A DNA stretch of 64,000 nt from the NCBI RefSeq assembly GCF_001590725.1, contig NZ_LQXR01000001.1, positions 124,001-188,000 of the forward strand, in the 5' to 3' direction. Below the pieces are notes generated by a model, which was not told where the DNA came from, did not search any database, and saw nothing but the letters and a program-made list of their open reading frames with translations. Shown piece by piece: positions 37,825 through 46,878 of the stretch. This stretch comes from Snodgrassella sp. CFCC 13594 (lineage in GTDB: Bacteria > Pseudomonadota > Gammaproteobacteria > Burkholderiales > Neisseriaceae). The position numbers and the translations under genes are program-made. Numbering within the stretch: position 1 is the stretch's first letter; the number at the start of each line of letters is the position of its first letter.

Positions 37825-38826
37825 TTAATGAATGCTGTAGCCTTTCAGGTAATCAATGCGCTGATTGGTCAATCGGGTATCGCATTTCAGTCGTAAGTAT
37901 TCGGCTTGTAAAGTGGTTTCGGCTTTCGCCGCCTCTTTTTGGCACTGGGTGGTTTTTTTACCCACCCATTTACGCTGGTCATTTTGCAGCTCTTGGCGGA
38001 TGGTGTCATCTAAACTGTGCCATGCTTGATTCAGTTGCCCAGTGGCATTGCGGTTGTTGTCGCGGGCATCTTGTAAATCAGTGCCGGAAAAATCTGCTTG
38101 CGTGGGTGGTGCCACTGCTTCTGCTGCGGCACCATTCAAAATTGCACTGGCCATTTGCGCGTCAGGGCTCAATGGTGCGGACTGGGGGTTCAAGGTCATG
38201 GCTATGGCATCGGTGCGGTTATACACTTGTCCATTAATGACCACCATGTCTTTGATGCCATAGGGGAGCAAGGCGTTGGCCAAAATACCGCTCAGTGTTT
38301 CGATGCCCATGCCTTGCAATCCAGCACTGGGGGCGCTGGCAGATAGAGCGGCCGACGCAGCCATTGGGATGGGGGCATAGTGTATGGTTTGACTGAAGGT
38401 GTTGCCGGCCAAAGTGATGCCGCTGCCATTGAGTTGCTGCGTGATGGTTGCCAGCCAATCTCGTTTACCCAATAACAGTGGCGCATTGGCTTGGGTGGTT
38501 TGCCAAACGCTGGTTGGGATGGCTACATTCAATTGTGCCGAACACGCAGGGTTGGCGGTATTGCTGTCTAATTGCGCATTTTGTATGCTGACACCCAATT
38601 GGCTTGCTGCCGCAATGACTTTGTCGCCATCGACGAATTGTCGCGCATCGGTTTGGGCAAACTGGCGAGCATTATTGCCGATGGTTTGCTGTATTTGTTG
38701 TTGAAGTGTTTGCACCAGTGCCGGGTTGTCGCATGTCAGTTGTGGTGCTTCTGGCTTTTTATCAGAGCAAGCGGCCAGTACCATGGCTATGGCCAAGCTG
38801 CCGCCTATAATAAACGGTTTCATCAT
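37825..38826 (-). CDS. Predicted lipoprotein with LprI-like C-terminal domain
   Basis: About 333 residues. The signal MMKPFIIGGSLAIAMVLAAC has lipobox LAAC. Starts at 38832, 38826 and 38823 are possible; AAAGGA at 38834-38839 favours 38826 or 38823. The C-terminus (QAWHSLDDTIRQELQNDQRKW, then CQKEAAKAE and LKCDTRLTNQRIDYL) resembles the lysozyme inhibitor LprI/DUF1311 fold with its paired cysteines. The N-terminal two thirds are not recognised. A role in the envelope is inferred from the lipobox. Confidence 0.8.
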   Translation of the reverse strand: MMKPFIIGGSLAIAMVLAACSDKKPEAPQLTCDNPALVQTLQQQIQQTIGNNARQFAQTDARQFVDGDKVIAAASQLGVSIQNAQLDSNTANPACSAQLNVAIPTSVWQTTQANAPLLLGKRDWLATITQQLNGSGITLAGNTFSQTIHYAPIPMAASAALSASAPSAGLQGMGIETLSGILANALLPYGIKDMVVINGQVYNRTDAIAMTLNPQSAPLSPDAQMASAILNGAAAEAVAPPTQADFSGTDLQDARDNNRNATGQLNQAWHSLDDTIRQELQNDQRKWVGKKTTQCQKEAAKAETTLQAEYLRLKCDTRLTNQRIDYLKGYSIH

Positions 38827-38951
38827 ACGCATCCTTTAAACAGGAAAGTATCGTCATCATAACAAATTCTCAACAAGTGGGAAGGGTTGAGGAATAAGCC
38901 ACCACATGCTAGTCTCGCTCCAATTGTTTGATTGATTACCCAAAATTCATC

Positions 38952-39314
38952 ATGACCAAACTGATTCGATTGCCTATGCCAAGCGAGGCAAGCGCACGCG
39001 AAGATTATTACCTGCCCGCCGAAAAATTAATTTCAGGCAACCCCAAACAAAGTCTGTGGCCTTGCTATACCAATCAGGCCGGCGTCTTTCACGCTGGTGT
39101 TTGGCAAAGCGAGCCGGGCAAATGGCGGATTGATTACACTGAAGATGAATATTGTGAAATACTCAGTGGTGTGAGTGAAGTGGTCGATCAACACGGCCAA
39201 AGCCATACCTTAAAACCTGGTGATCGGTTCATGATTGCGGCTGGTTTTTCCGGCACCTGGGCGGTACTAGAAACCACGCGCAAGGTGTATGTGGTGTATG
39301 AAGCGGCGGATTAA
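38952..39314 (+). CDS. Small cupin-domain protein
   Basis: 120 residues from ATG 38952 (MTKLIRLPMPSEAS); the frame is open to 38928. A single cupin barrel of the EutQ/ureidoglycine type, with W-RIDYTEDEYCEILSG as first motif and LKPGDRFMIAAGFSGTW as second. The usual metal-binding histidines of motif 1 are not evident (DYTEDEYCE). Function unknown. It converges on rnr with only 15 bases between. Confidence 0.83.
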   Translation: MTKLIRLPMPSEASAREDYYLPAEKLISGNPKQSLWPCYTNQAGVFHAGVWQSEPGKWRIDYTEDEYCEILSGVSEVVDQHGQSHTLKPGDRFMIAAGFSGTWAVLETTRKVYVVYEAAD

Positions 39315-39329
39315 CGCCGCTCTATTGAT

Positions 39330-41717
39330 CTATTTCTTCGCGGTGCGGGATTGATGGCGTTTTTTGCGCGGGTTGCCTGACGTTTTTTGACTGCTTTTCG
39401 ATGAGGCGCCAGCTGGTTTGCCAGCGATTTTTGCGGCGTTGCTTTTGCTGCTCGCACGTTTGGGCGCGGTTTGCGCTTTACGCTGATTCTTGCGTGCAGA
39501 GTTTGCTTGGGCTCGACGGCCATCATCTGCTGATTTGCTTCGTCGGCCCGCGCGGCCTTTCACACCTCCGCTGATCAATACCAAATCAATTTTGCTGGTG
39601 TCTAGGTCGGCTCGGGCCACATTGACCGTTACTTTATCGCCCATGCTGAAACGCACACCGCTACGCTCGCCTAGCATGGCCATCAGTTCTGGGTGGTAGT
39701 TGAAGTAGTCTTCCCCCAAGTCGCTGATGTGTACCATGCCTTCTATGTAAATGCCGTCAAGCGTGACAAACAGGCCAAAATTGGCCATGCCAGAGATGGT
39801 ACCTTCAAAAACTTCACCCACTTTGTCGCGCATGTAATAGGTTTTCAGCCAATTTTCCACATCGCGGCTGGCGTCGTCGGCACGTCGTTCGGCAAAGGAA
39901 CAACGTACCCCCAATTCTGCCCATGATTTGGGTTCGTAGCGGTTGCCGGCCAAGATGGCTTTGATGGCGCGGTGCACGGTTAAATCAGGGTAGCGACGGA
40001 TGGGTGAGGTGAAATGGGTGTAAGCAGGGTAGGCCAAACCGAAATGGCCCACATTTTTGGGTTCATATACAGCCTGTTGCATGGAACGCAATAACATCAC
40101 TTGCAACACTTCCCAATCGGGCCGGTCATGAATCTGTGCAGCCAGTTCGGCATAGTGCTTGGGCGTGGGCTTATCACCGCCTTTGAGTTCCAAACCCAAT
40201 AAGCCCAGTTGTTCTCGCAAAGTCGCCAATTTTTCTGGGGTAGGGCCCAAATGATTGCGATACAGAGCTGGGTGTTTGTGGGTCAACAGAAATTCAGCCG
40301 CGCATACATTAGCGGCCAGCATGCATTCCTCTATCAAGCGGTGTGCTTCATTACGCACCACCGGTACGATGCGTTCAATTTTGCCGTGTTCATCAAAAAT
40401 CATCTGTGTTTCGGTGCTTTCAAATTCCATGGCACCGCGTTGTTGCCGCTTCTTCAATAGGATTTTGTAGAGCGAATAGAGGTTGAGTACATGTTGCTTC
40501 ATGGGGTCGGCTAGCTCGTCATTGCTGATCCAATCCCAGGCCTGCGTGTAGGTGAGCCGCGCATGGGAGCGCATCACCGCCGGGTAAAATTGGTAAGATT
40601 TTACATTGCCGGCATAGGTAACCACCATGTCGCATACCATACACAGCCGCTCCACATCCGGATTAAGCGAGCAAATTCCATTTGATAGGTTTTCAGGCAG
40701 CATTGGGATGACACGACGCGGAAAATACACACTGGTGGCCCGCTCAACAGCATCTTGATCAATGGCATCATCGGGGCGCACATAATGGCTCACATCGGCT
40801 ATGGCCACCACCAAGCGCCAATTGCGCCCGATTTTTTCGGCGAATACGGCATCATCGAAATCGCGTGCCGTTTCACCATCTATGGTCACCAAAGGCAAAT
40901 CGCGCAAGTCAACCCGATCTTTCAATTCGCCCCGTTTGACATGGTCGGGAATTTTGGCTGCTGCTTTCAGGCAATCTTGGCTGAATTCGTGTGGCAAATG
41001 GTGTTTGCGTACGGCGATTTCAATTTCCATGCCGCTGTCGGCATAGTCGCCCAATATTTCTGTAACTCGGCCCACTGCAGCGCGGTTGGCCTCTGGATAG
41101 GACTCAATGGCGGCCACAAGCACTTGACCTGGCTTGGCGGCCCCCACAGATTGAGGTTGCAACACGATATTGGCACCCAAACGTTTGTCTTCCGGCACCA
41201 ACATGGCGACACCTTGTTCCAGTGCCAAGCGGCCCACCACGTCTTTATTGGCGCGCTCAATGATGTCCAACACCTGGCCTTCACGTCGGCCACGGCGATC
41301 ATTACCCACCGGACGTACCGTTACTGTATCGCCATTCATGAGACCGCGCATTTGCCGTGCATAGAGAACAAAATCGGGGCCGTCAGCAGAATTTAAGGGT
41401 ACCGCAAAACCAAAGTCATCTTTGTGGACTTCCACACGGCATTTAACAATCGCCAATTTATCCGCTACACACACAGCACCGCGTCGATTAATCAACACTT
41501 GGCCATCGCGCGCCATGGCGCCTAACCGGCGTTCAAAAAAGGGCATTTCGTTTTCTTGAATATCCAAAAGGCGGGCTAGCTCGCCTGCTTGCATGGGAAC
41601 CCCGCGCTTGTCTAATACGGCAATAACCCATTCTCGGCTGGGGAGTGGGTTTTCATAGCGCTGTTGTTCACGGGTGAGAAATGGGTCTTGCGCACGCAAG
41701 GATTTGGTTTTTTTCAT
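39330..41717 (-). CDS. rnr: Ribonuclease R
   Basis: Processive 3'-5' exoribonuclease. It has 795 residues: an N-terminal helix-turn-helix, cold-shock domains, the RNB catalytic domain with IDGETARDFDDAVFAE and HYVRPDDAIDQDAVERATSVYFP pieces, FTSPIRRYPDLTVHRA, and an S1 domain (GEVFEGTISGMANFGLFV). The tail from about 715 is low-complexity and rich in Lys, Arg, Ser and Ala, as in other RNase R proteins. The ATG at 41717 lies back to back with tRNA-Leu. Confidence 0.95.
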   Translation of the reverse strand: MKKTKSLRAQDPFLTREQQRYENPLPSREWVIAVLDKRGVPMQAGELARLLDIQENEMPFFERRLGAMARDGQVLINRRGAVCVADKLAIVKCRVEVHKDDFGFAVPLNSADGPDFVLYARQMRGLMNGDTVTVRPVGNDRRGRREGQVLDIIERANKDVVGRLALEQGVAMLVPEDKRLGANIVLQPQSVGAAKPGQVLVAAIESYPEANRAAVGRVTEILGDYADSGMEIEIAVRKHHLPHEFSQDCLKAAAKIPDHVKRGELKDRVDLRDLPLVTIDGETARDFDDAVFAEKIGRNWRLVVAIADVSHYVRPDDAIDQDAVERATSVYFPRRVIPMLPENLSNGICSLNPDVERLCMVCDMVVTYAGNVKSYQFYPAVMRSHARLTYTQAWDWISNDELADPMKQHVLNLYSLYKILLKKRQQRGAMEFESTETQMIFDEHGKIERIVPVVRNEAHRLIEECMLAANVCAAEFLLTHKHPALYRNHLGPTPEKLATLREQLGLLGLELKGGDKPTPKHYAELAAQIHDRPDWEVLQVMLLRSMQQAVYEPKNVGHFGLAYPAYTHFTSPIRRYPDLTVHRAIKAILAGNRYEPKSWAELGVRCSFAERRADDASRDVENWLKTYYMRDKVGEVFEGTISGMANFGLFVTLDGIYIEGMVHISDLGEDYFNYHPELMAMLGERSGVRFSMGDKVTVNVARADLDTSKIDLVLISGGVKGRAGRRSKSADDGRRAQANSARKNQRKAQTAPKRASSKSNAAKIAGKPAGASSKSSQKTSGNPRKKRHQSRTAKK

Positions 41718-41724
41718 GGGGCGA

Positions 41725-41752
41725 TTGACAATCTATTGGGAAAATATATAAT
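41725..41752 (+). promoter_or_regulatory. Consensus promoter of tRNA-Leu
   Basis: TTGACA (41725-41730), a 16-base spacer, TATAAT (41747-41752). Both hexamers are perfect. Start near 41759, about 44 bases before the tRNA. Confidence 0.88.
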
Positions 41753-41802
41753 GCTCAACTTCGGTGAACGCATACTTTAACCGAAACCAAGCGAGTATGA
41801 AA

Positions 41803-41890
41803 GCCCAGGTGGCGGAATTGGTAGACGCACTAGGTTCAGGTCCTAGCGCCCGTTTAGGGTGTGGAAGTTCGAGTCTTCTCCTGGGCACCA
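41803..41890 (+). tRNA. tRNA-Leu (anticodon CAG)
   Basis: 88 bases with a long variable arm and encoded CCA. Acceptor GCCCAGG pairs with CCTGGGC. The anticodon stem-loop is CTAGG-TTCAGGT-CCTAG with anticodon CAG; the T-arm contains AGTTCGAGTCT. Confidence 0.96.
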
Positions 41891-41942
41891 TACAACCTCA
41901 TAAGTTAGAGTAATATAGAGCGACATGTGTCATCATAGTGCA

Positions 41943-41970
41943 ATAGACGTCATTTAGGGCGTCTTTTTCT
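41943..41970 (+). terminator. Terminator after tRNA-Leu
   Basis: AGACG and CGTCT pair over TCATTTAGGG, followed by TTTTCTTTT. A short stem but a long T run. Confidence 0.6.
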
Positions 41971-42254
41971 TTTGTACGCCAAGTCATGTTTTTCGCCTCC
42001 ATTTTTCCACAAAAAACAAAAATACTTTTAGGCTTCATTCATGCGGTCAAGCGAATCTGGTTCAGGTGTCTATCGTTCTATTCAAGAGTATACGTATTTT
42101 GTGTCAATCATCTACGCAAGCACATTTTCTTTATCTAAAATCTAAAATTTGCATTTCACGCCACAAAGTCAAACCGTGTAGTTCAAAAAAGGATGCACTG
42201 ATGCGAGGCGTAACAATCTAAGCAGAAATCAATCTTAATCTGTTGATTCTTAAT
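41971..42254. other. AT-rich spacer behind tRNA-Leu
   Basis: About 280 bases with no gene. It contains GGTTCAGGTGTCTA near 42060, which shares GGTTCAGGT with the tRNA anticodon arm. That is too short to claim an attachment site. No integrase or direct repeat of the tRNA 3' end was seen. Confidence 0.4.
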
Positions 42255-42437
42255 TTATGGATACCGTGTGCGCAGCCATGCTGCTAATAGCGCCAGCAAT
42301 GAAGCCAATATCAAACCAACTGCAATGCTCACAAACCAAAAATGAACTTCTTTTTTTTGCTTTCGGTTGAATAAGCGCTGAATCACCAATACCAATACCA
42401 GCACCACCAGAGCAAATTTAATCAGGCGGCCAATCAT
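42255..42437 (-). CDS. Small two-helix membrane protein
   Basis: 60 residues. Two hydrophobic segments, LIKFALVVLVLVLVIQRLF (about 5-23) and the second at about 34-53, are joined by a basic loop NRKQKKEVH. No family recognised. Length, helix pattern and position between tRNA-Leu and metX make it a plausible small membrane protein. No ribosome binding site is obvious. Confidence 0.55.
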   Translation of the reverse strand: MIGRLIKFALVVLVLVLVIQRLFNRKQKKEVHFWFVSIAVGLILASLLALLAAWLRTRYP

Positions 42438-42467
42438 GTGCGTAACTCGGGCATAAAATGCTTGTTT

Positions 42468-42479
42468 AGGCTGCCTGAA
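42468..42479 (+). repeat. DNA uptake sequence, exact 12-mer
   Basis: AGGCTGCCTGAA, single copy between the small membrane protein gene and metX. Confidence 0.85.
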
Positions 42480-42508
42480 ACAAGAGCGCAGAATCCGCGC
42501 AAAGTGGC

Positions 42509-42514
42509 TATAAT
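42509..42514 (+). promoter_or_regulatory. -10 element upstream of metX
   Basis: TATAAT, 28 bases before the metX start codon; no good -35. Transcription would begin near 42521. Confidence 0.4.
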
Positions 42515-42541
42515 CATCATTTTGTTGTTTGTCGTGAGTCT

Positions 42542-43681
42542 ATGAATCTGTCAGACAGTGTCGGCATTGTCCAGCCGCAAAAATGGGCATTCGACTCGCC
42601 ACTGCCGTTGCAAAACGGCAGTATTTTGCCGCATTTTGAGTTGATGGTGGAAACCTATGGCAAGTTGAATGCCAACAAAAGTAATGCGGTATTGGTTTGT
42701 CATGCCCTTTCAGGCAACCACCATGTTGCCGGCTATCATACACCGAATGATAAGCACCCAGGGTGGTGGGATACCATGGTGGGGCCGGGTAAACCTTTAG
42801 ACACCAATCGTTTTTTTGTGGTTGGCATCAATAATCTGGGCGGTTGCCACGGCAGTACCGGCCCTTTGAGTATTAATCCATTTACTGGCCAGCCTTACGG
42901 TGCTGATTTCCCATTGGTCACCGTTAAAGATTGGGTGCATAGTCAAGCCATGTTGGCTGATCGGCTGGGCATCCATCAATGGGCGGCGGTAATGGGGGGA
43001 AGCTTGGGCGGGATGCAGGCTTTGCAATGGGCCATTGATTTGCCAGAACGCTTACGCCATGCACTGGTGATTGCCTCTGCGCCCAAATTGTCTACACAAA
43101 ATATTGCATTCAATGATGTGGCGCGACAAGCCATTCTCACCGACCCTGATTTTTGTGCTGGGCATTATGCCGATCAGCACACGCTACCGCGGCGTGGCTT
43201 GCGCATTGCCCGCATGATGGGCCATATTACTTATTTGGCGGAAGAGGGGCTGGGTAAAAAATTCGGACGTCAACTTAGAAGTGATGATTATCAATTTGGC
43301 TATGATGTTGAATTTGAAGTGGAATCATATTTGCGTTATCAAGGGGATAAATTTGCCGATGTGTTTGATGCCAATACCTATTTATTGATGACCAAAGCTT
43401 TGGATTATTTTGATCCTGCACGCGATTTTGATAATAATTTAATTCAGGCGGTATCCGGTACACAGGCGCATTTTTTTGTGGCCAGTTTCAGCAGTGATTG
43501 GCGGTTTTCGCCCAAGCGATCGGAAGAATTGGTGGATGCTTTGGTGGCGGCCAGAAAATCGGTGCAATATGTGGCTTTGCAATCGACGCACGGGCATGAT
43601 GCTTTTTTGATGGATGACGCAGCCTATTTGGCAGCTGCCCGCATTTATTTTGACAACATCGCACGGGAGATAGGCGCATGA
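42542..43681 (+). CDS. metX: Homoserine O-acetyltransferase
   Basis: Alpha/beta hydrolase-fold enzyme that activates homoserine for methionine synthesis. It has 379 residues. The nucleophile is Ser154 in [25 protein letters not shown] and [11 protein letters not shown] form the oxyanion region; the acid and base are in the C-terminal part, with [10 protein letters not shown] carrying the histidine. Some MetX enzymes use succinyl-CoA, so acyl specificity is by family. metW overlaps by four bases. Confidence 0.94.
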   Translation: MNLSDSVGIVQPQKWAFDSPLPLQNGSILPHFELMVETYGKLNANKSNAVLVCHALSGNHHVAGYHTPNDKHPGWWDTMVGPGKPLDTNRFFVVGINNLGGCHGSTGPLSINPFTGQPYGADFPLVTVKDWVHSQAMLADRLGIHQWAAVMGGSLGGMQALQWAIDLPERLRHALVIASAPKLSTQNIAFNDVARQAILTDPDFCAGHYADQHTLPRRGLRIARMMGHITYLAEEGLGKKFGRQLRSDDYQFGYDVEFEVESYLRYQGDKFADVFDANTYLLMTKALDYFDPARDFDNNLIQAVSGTQAHFFVASFSSDWRFSPKRSEELVDALVAARKSVQYVALQSTHGHDAFLMDDAAYLAAARIYFDNIAREIGA

Positions 43682-44274
43682 AAACCAATGCAATGCCCTT
43701 GCGCGATGACTTACAACTGATTTATGACTGGATCCCGGTGGGCAGCCGCGTGCTGGATTTGGGTTGTGGCGATGGTGAATTGCTCTCCGCTTTGGTGGCC
43801 CAGAAGCAGTGTCATGGCTATGGTGTTGAAATTAACATGGATGGTGTGTTGGCCGCCATGCAGCGAGGTGTCAATGTGATTCAGGCAGATTTGGAACAGG
43901 GTTTGAGGCATTTCCAAGATGCGAGCTTTGACATCATTGTGCTCTCTCAAACCATCCAAGCGATGCAGAATACAGAAACCATTTTGCAAGACATGATGCG
44001 TGTGGCCAAAGAGGCCATTGTGACTTTCCCTAATTTTGGTTATTGGCGCAATCGATTGCAAATTGGCTTGCAAGGGCATATGCCGGTCTCTGAGCGTATG
44101 CCGTATCAGTGGTATAACACCCCCAATATCCATTGGTGTACTTTGCAGGATTTTGATCGTTTATGCGCGCAAAATCAGCTGAATGTATTGGAAAGAGCCG
44201 TCATGAGCGGTAATCGACGCGTGTCATTGTGGCCAAACCTGTTGGGTAGTCTGGCATTTTACCGCGTGGGGTGA
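43678..44274 (+). CDS. metW: Methionine biosynthesis protein MetW
   Basis: Methyltransferase-fold protein of 198 residues that pairs with MetX in many proteobacteria. The SAM-binding motif is [15 protein letters not shown] (about 18-32), and [17 protein letters not shown] and [11 protein letters not shown] stretches are typical. Translationally coupled to metX (ATGA). Confidence 0.93.
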   Translation: MKTNAMPLRDDLQLIYDWIPVGSRVLDLGCGDGELLSALVAQKQCHGYGVEINMDGVLAAMQRGVNVIQADLEQGLRHFQDASFDIIVLSQTIQAMQNTETILQDMMRVAKEAIVTFPNFGYWRNRLQIGLQGHMPVSERMPYQWYNTPNIHWCTLQDFDRLCAQNQLNVLERAVMSGNRRVSLWPNLLGSLAFYRVG

Positions 44275-44379
44275 TGCTGAGGCAGTGTGCATGAATTTAA
44301 CAAAATTTAATGATGGATTGCAAAGATTAAAATCAGGCTCAGTTTGGCCTAAGTTTGTTGATTTAAGCTATGTTTCATA

Positions 44380-44397
44380 GACACCCACATGGGTGTC
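44380..44397 (+). other. Stem-loop in the leader of the DUF3761-like gene
   Basis: GACACCC, ACAT, GGGTGTC: a perfect 7-bp stem with a 4-base loop, ending eight bases before the AAGG ribosome binding site (44405-44408). It may protect the mRNA 5' end or affect translation. Confidence 0.4.
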
Positions 44398-44417
44398 GCT
44401 GACTAAGGATGATGAAC

Positions 44418-44741
44418 ATGAAAAAATTAATGCTGGTGCTGATGTCTGCTGCTATGGGCTTGTCTTCTGTGTCTGCAATGGCGGCCACAGCGGCAACATC
44501 AAGCGCTGCGCCGGTGGTGAAACCGGCTCAAAAAGCAGCCGTAAAACCCGTGACCAAACCCGTTGCTAAGGTTGCTGCCAAGGCAGAAAAGACTCCGGCC
44601 AAAGCAGAAAAGGCCAAAACCAAAGCAGACAAAAAAGTGGCTCAAAAAACGGCAGCCAATATTACCTGTAAAGATGGCAGCAAATCGGCTGCCAAAACCA
44701 CTCAAGGTGCTTGCTCTGGTCATGGTGGTATCAAAAAATAA
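44418..44741 (+). CDS. Secreted Lys/Ala-rich protein with DUF3761-like end
   Basis: 107 residues from ATG 44418 (MKKLMLVLMSAAMG); ATGs at 44409 and 44412 are too close to AAGG (44405-44408). A signal peptide with cleavage near AMA-AT (about 20-24) is followed by a long stretch of Ala, Lys, Pro and Val, low in complexity. The last 25 residues, ITCKDGSKSAAKTTQGACSGHGG, match the DUF3761 pattern C-DG-S-GACSxHGG. The two cysteines probably form a disulfide. Function unknown. Confidence 0.72.
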   Translation: MKKLMLVLMSAAMGLSSVSAMAATAATSSAAPVVKPAQKAAVKPVTKPVAKVAAKAEKTPAKAEKAKTKADKKVAQKTAANITCKDGSKSAAKTTQGACSGHGGIKK

Positions 44742-44761
44742 GTCTGTTTGTTAATCGGTAA

Positions 44762-44782
44762 ACGGCCACGATCAGTGGCCGT
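44762..44782 (+). terminator. Intrinsic terminator after the DUF3761-like gene
   Basis: ACGGCCAC, GATCA, GTGGCCGT, TTTT: an 8-bp GC-rich stem and T run. Confidence 0.9.
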
Positions 44783-44833
44783 TTTTCGCATGTAGGTTTT
44801 TTTACTGCTGGTCGTTTTGCTGAATAAGCCAAC

Positions 44834-44845
44834 AGGCTGCCTGAA
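44834..44845 (+). repeat. DNA uptake sequence, exact 12-mer
   Basis: AGGCTGCCTGAA, single copy just beyond the stop of the minus-strand DUF1176 gene. Confidence 0.85.
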
Positions 44846-44854
44846 AAATATTGG

Positions 44855-45904
44855 TTAGTGCGCTGGTGAATATGTGCTTACCCATGTGGGCATAGACCAA
44901 GCGCCGCCAGCAAAACCGCGACATAGCCCCGTTTGTTTGTCGCCAGCAAGGGCAAAGCGTTTACCATCCCAGGCGAAGGTTTGATGCCACCCACAGGTGC
45001 CGGCATCATCGCCTTTTTGGCTAACCATGATCAACCCATTAGCATAATGATTGGCATCGGTGGTCACTAGCATGGCTTGAAATGGGGCTTGGTTGTTGAT
45101 GAGCCAGATGCCATGGCCTTGATTCCGTCCGGATTGCCAGCATAAACCAGTGGCCACTGAATTGGTGGCCGACAGCGGCAAGATATGGAGTTGGAAATTG
45201 TCGTTTTGGCTTGATTTGGATATTAGATTAGGACAAGTTTTGCTCAGCTGGGGAGCATATTGCTGGGCCAATTCAGCGCGTACTTGCTGCCGTGAAATGG
45301 ATTGAGCTGCGGCCGCCCAAGTAGCTTGGATAGCTGGTTTTTGGTAGATAACTTTAGCCGGTGCTAAAGCGGGTAAGACAGCATTCGTACTGTGACCAAG
45401 GCGCGTCAAAGCGCTGGGGGTATTGATGCGGCCTTGCCAATCGTCCATTTTCAACAATACTGAATTGGCGCCATTGCTGGATAAAGGGTAGTGATGGTCG
45501 CCTTGGCTGAAACGCACAGATTGACCAATACTCAATAATGCTGGAATCAGTGCTTGAGTTTGTGCATCGGACAGTTGCCAGATTTGGTTAGATTGTTGCT
45601 GGATGGTCCCAAGATCAATTTTGCCTATCCATAAGTGAGGCGCAGAGGCCGTTGCCAAACTCAGAAAACGAACCTGAGCATGAACACGCTCTTGCTCACC
45701 GGCTTTACGTGTCAGCAATAGGGAAACGCTGTGTTCGTTTGGATCGCCATGGCTGTAACCCGCTGCACGACATGTGCGCGTGTTGTCGCAAGCCAATGAC
45801 CAGTCTTTGCTGTCAAAATTTTTGCCCGAACCTGCCGTGGCAACATTGGTACAAGTCAGGGCGACCATGGCTGCTGAAACATAAACGCATGTATGAAATT
45901 TCAT
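44855..45904 (-). CDS. DUF1176 periplasmic protein
   Basis: 349 residues from ATG 45904 with AAGG a few bases upstream. An N-terminal signal of about 23 residues ends VATAG. The family opening is FDSKDWSLACDNTRTCRAAGYS. A C-terminal part with CGWHQTFAWDGKRFAL is also typical. Four or more cysteines suggest disulfides. Function unknown in the family. It is the last gene of a minus-strand run with two thioesterases and an acyltransferase. Confidence 0.85.
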   Translation of the reverse strand: MKFHTCVYVSAAMVALTCTNVATAGSGKNFDSKDWSLACDNTRTCRAAGYSHGDPNEHSVSLLLTRKAGEQERVHAQVRFLSLATASAPHLWIGKIDLGTIQQQSNQIWQLSDAQTQALIPALLSIGQSVRFSQGDHHYPLSSNGANSVLLKMDDWQGRINTPSALTRLGHSTNAVLPALAPAKVIYQKPAIQATWAAAAQSISRQQVRAELAQQYAPQLSKTCPNLISKSSQNDNFQLHILPLSATNSVATGLCWQSGRNQGHGIWLINNQAPFQAMLVTTDANHYANGLIMVSQKGDDAGTCGWHQTFAWDGKRFALAGDKQTGLCRGFAGGAWSMPTWVSTYSPAH

Positions 45905-45913
45905 GATGAACCT

Positions 45914-45925
45914 TTCAGGCAGCCT
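45914..45925 (-). repeat. DNA uptake sequence supplying a stop codon
   Basis: TTCAGGCAGCCT, exact. On the minus strand it reads GAGGCTGCCTGA, giving Glu-Ala-Ala-stop of the thioesterase gene that ends at 45915. Confidence 0.85.
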
Positions 45926-46364
45926 CTTGTGGCATTTTAAAATGCACGCGGGCCACTGCAATGGGCTTGTGCATATCGGCTTGCCACATCTCAGCCGCAA
46001 CATTGGTAATGCGGCTGCCTTGACGCGTTAATATACAGCGTGCAAAGCTGGTTTGCGGTTTGCCGCTGCGCAAATAATCGAGCGAGAAGTCCACCATTTT
46101 GGGCAATTCGTTCATGTTGTTCACATGGTGTAAAAACAGTGCCGAAGCACTTTCTAAAAAACCACCAATCAGACCACCGTGCAATGCGGGTAGAAAAATA
46201 TTGCCAATGTTTTGTTCAGCAAACGGCAGGCAAAATAAAGGCTGTTCCTGCTCATCGAAGCCCATTTTCAGACCAATAAAACCAGCATAAGGCATGAGCC
46301 CGTGGGCGCGTTGGGTGAGCGTTGTATCAATCTGGAAAACATCGGGGTCGCTGGGCGAATTCAT
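45915..46364 (-). CDS. PaaI-type hotdog thioesterase (downstream copy)
   Basis: 149 residues. Hotdog fold with FLPALHGGLIGGFLESAS as the core HGG motif and a preceding stretch EQNIGNIF. The ATG at 46364 has AGGAG ahead and overlaps the stop of the upstream thioesterase (ATGA). The second strand region DYLRSGKPQTSFARC is as expected. Acyl-CoA substrate unknown. The gene ends inside an uptake sequence. Confidence 0.85.
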   Translation of the reverse strand: MNSPSDPDVFQIDTTLTQRAHGLMPYAGFIGLKMGFDEQEQPLFCLPFAEQNIGNIFLPALHGGLIGGFLESASALFLHHVNNMNELPKMVDFSLDYLRSGKPQTSFARCILTRQGSRITNVAAEMWQADMHKPIAVARVHFKMPQEAA

Positions 46365-46843
46365 GTGTTGCGCTCCTGGTGCAGGTATTCACGTAATGCT
46401 TTTTTTTCGCGTTCACCCAGTGGTGTGCGCATAAAGGTAGCCGTACCCAATGCAATCGGATCAGACTCATCGTGCTGGTAGCAATGGCTGCGTACAAAGG
46501 CGACTTGGCCAGCCAAGCGATAGCACTCTGCTTTGGCATAAATGCGGTCATGTGGGGTAGCGGGGTGCATGTAGTCGATGCGCATATCTAGGGTGGCCAA
46601 TACTTCAAAATCAGGTAGCAATGCTGCGACAGCGCTGGCTGAGGTCACGTCTACTAAAGTGGTAATCACGCCGCCGTGGATGGTTTGGGTATGTTCATTG
46701 CCAACCAAATCGGGACGCCAAGGAACGCTCATCAAAGGTTTATCTTGTTGTTCACTCTCTGTACGTATGCCCAGAGCCACGCAATGTGGTAGTCCAGCAT
46801 AGTGGTGAAACAATAACGAAAAAACCTGTGGGTTCACGGGCAT
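46361..46843 (-). CDS. PaaI-type hotdog thioesterase (upstream copy)
   Basis: 160 residues. The hotdog motif is TQTIHGGVITTLVDVTSASA, with LATLDMRIDYMHPA as the following strand. TTGGAGAACAACACCC precedes the ATG. It is only distantly similar to the next gene and the pair may form a heteromer; that is inference from the four-base overlap. Confidence 0.87.
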   Translation of the reverse strand: MPVNPQVFSLLFHHYAGLPHCVALGIRTESEQQDKPLMSVPWRPDLVGNEHTQTIHGGVITTLVDVTSASAVAALLPDFEVLATLDMRIDYMHPATPHDRIYAKAECYRLAGQVAFVRSHCYQHDESDPIALGTATFMRTPLGEREKKALREYLHQERNT

Positions 46844-46878
46844 GGGTGTTGTTCTCCAAAATCAATCAATCGCGTGGA

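Noticed and set aside
39311..39526. 71-codon basic frame on the minus strand at the end of rnr
   Set aside because: It is a shifted reading of the low-complexity Lys/Arg-rich tail of RNase R.
41971..42254. Possible attachment site or island edge next to tRNA-Leu
   Set aside because: No integrase, no repeat of the tRNA 3' end, and the flanking genes are core genes; the shared GGTTCAGGT is only nine bases.
42437..42542. SAM-type riboswitch in front of metX
   Set aside because: The leader is only about 20 bases from the predicted start and has no such fold.
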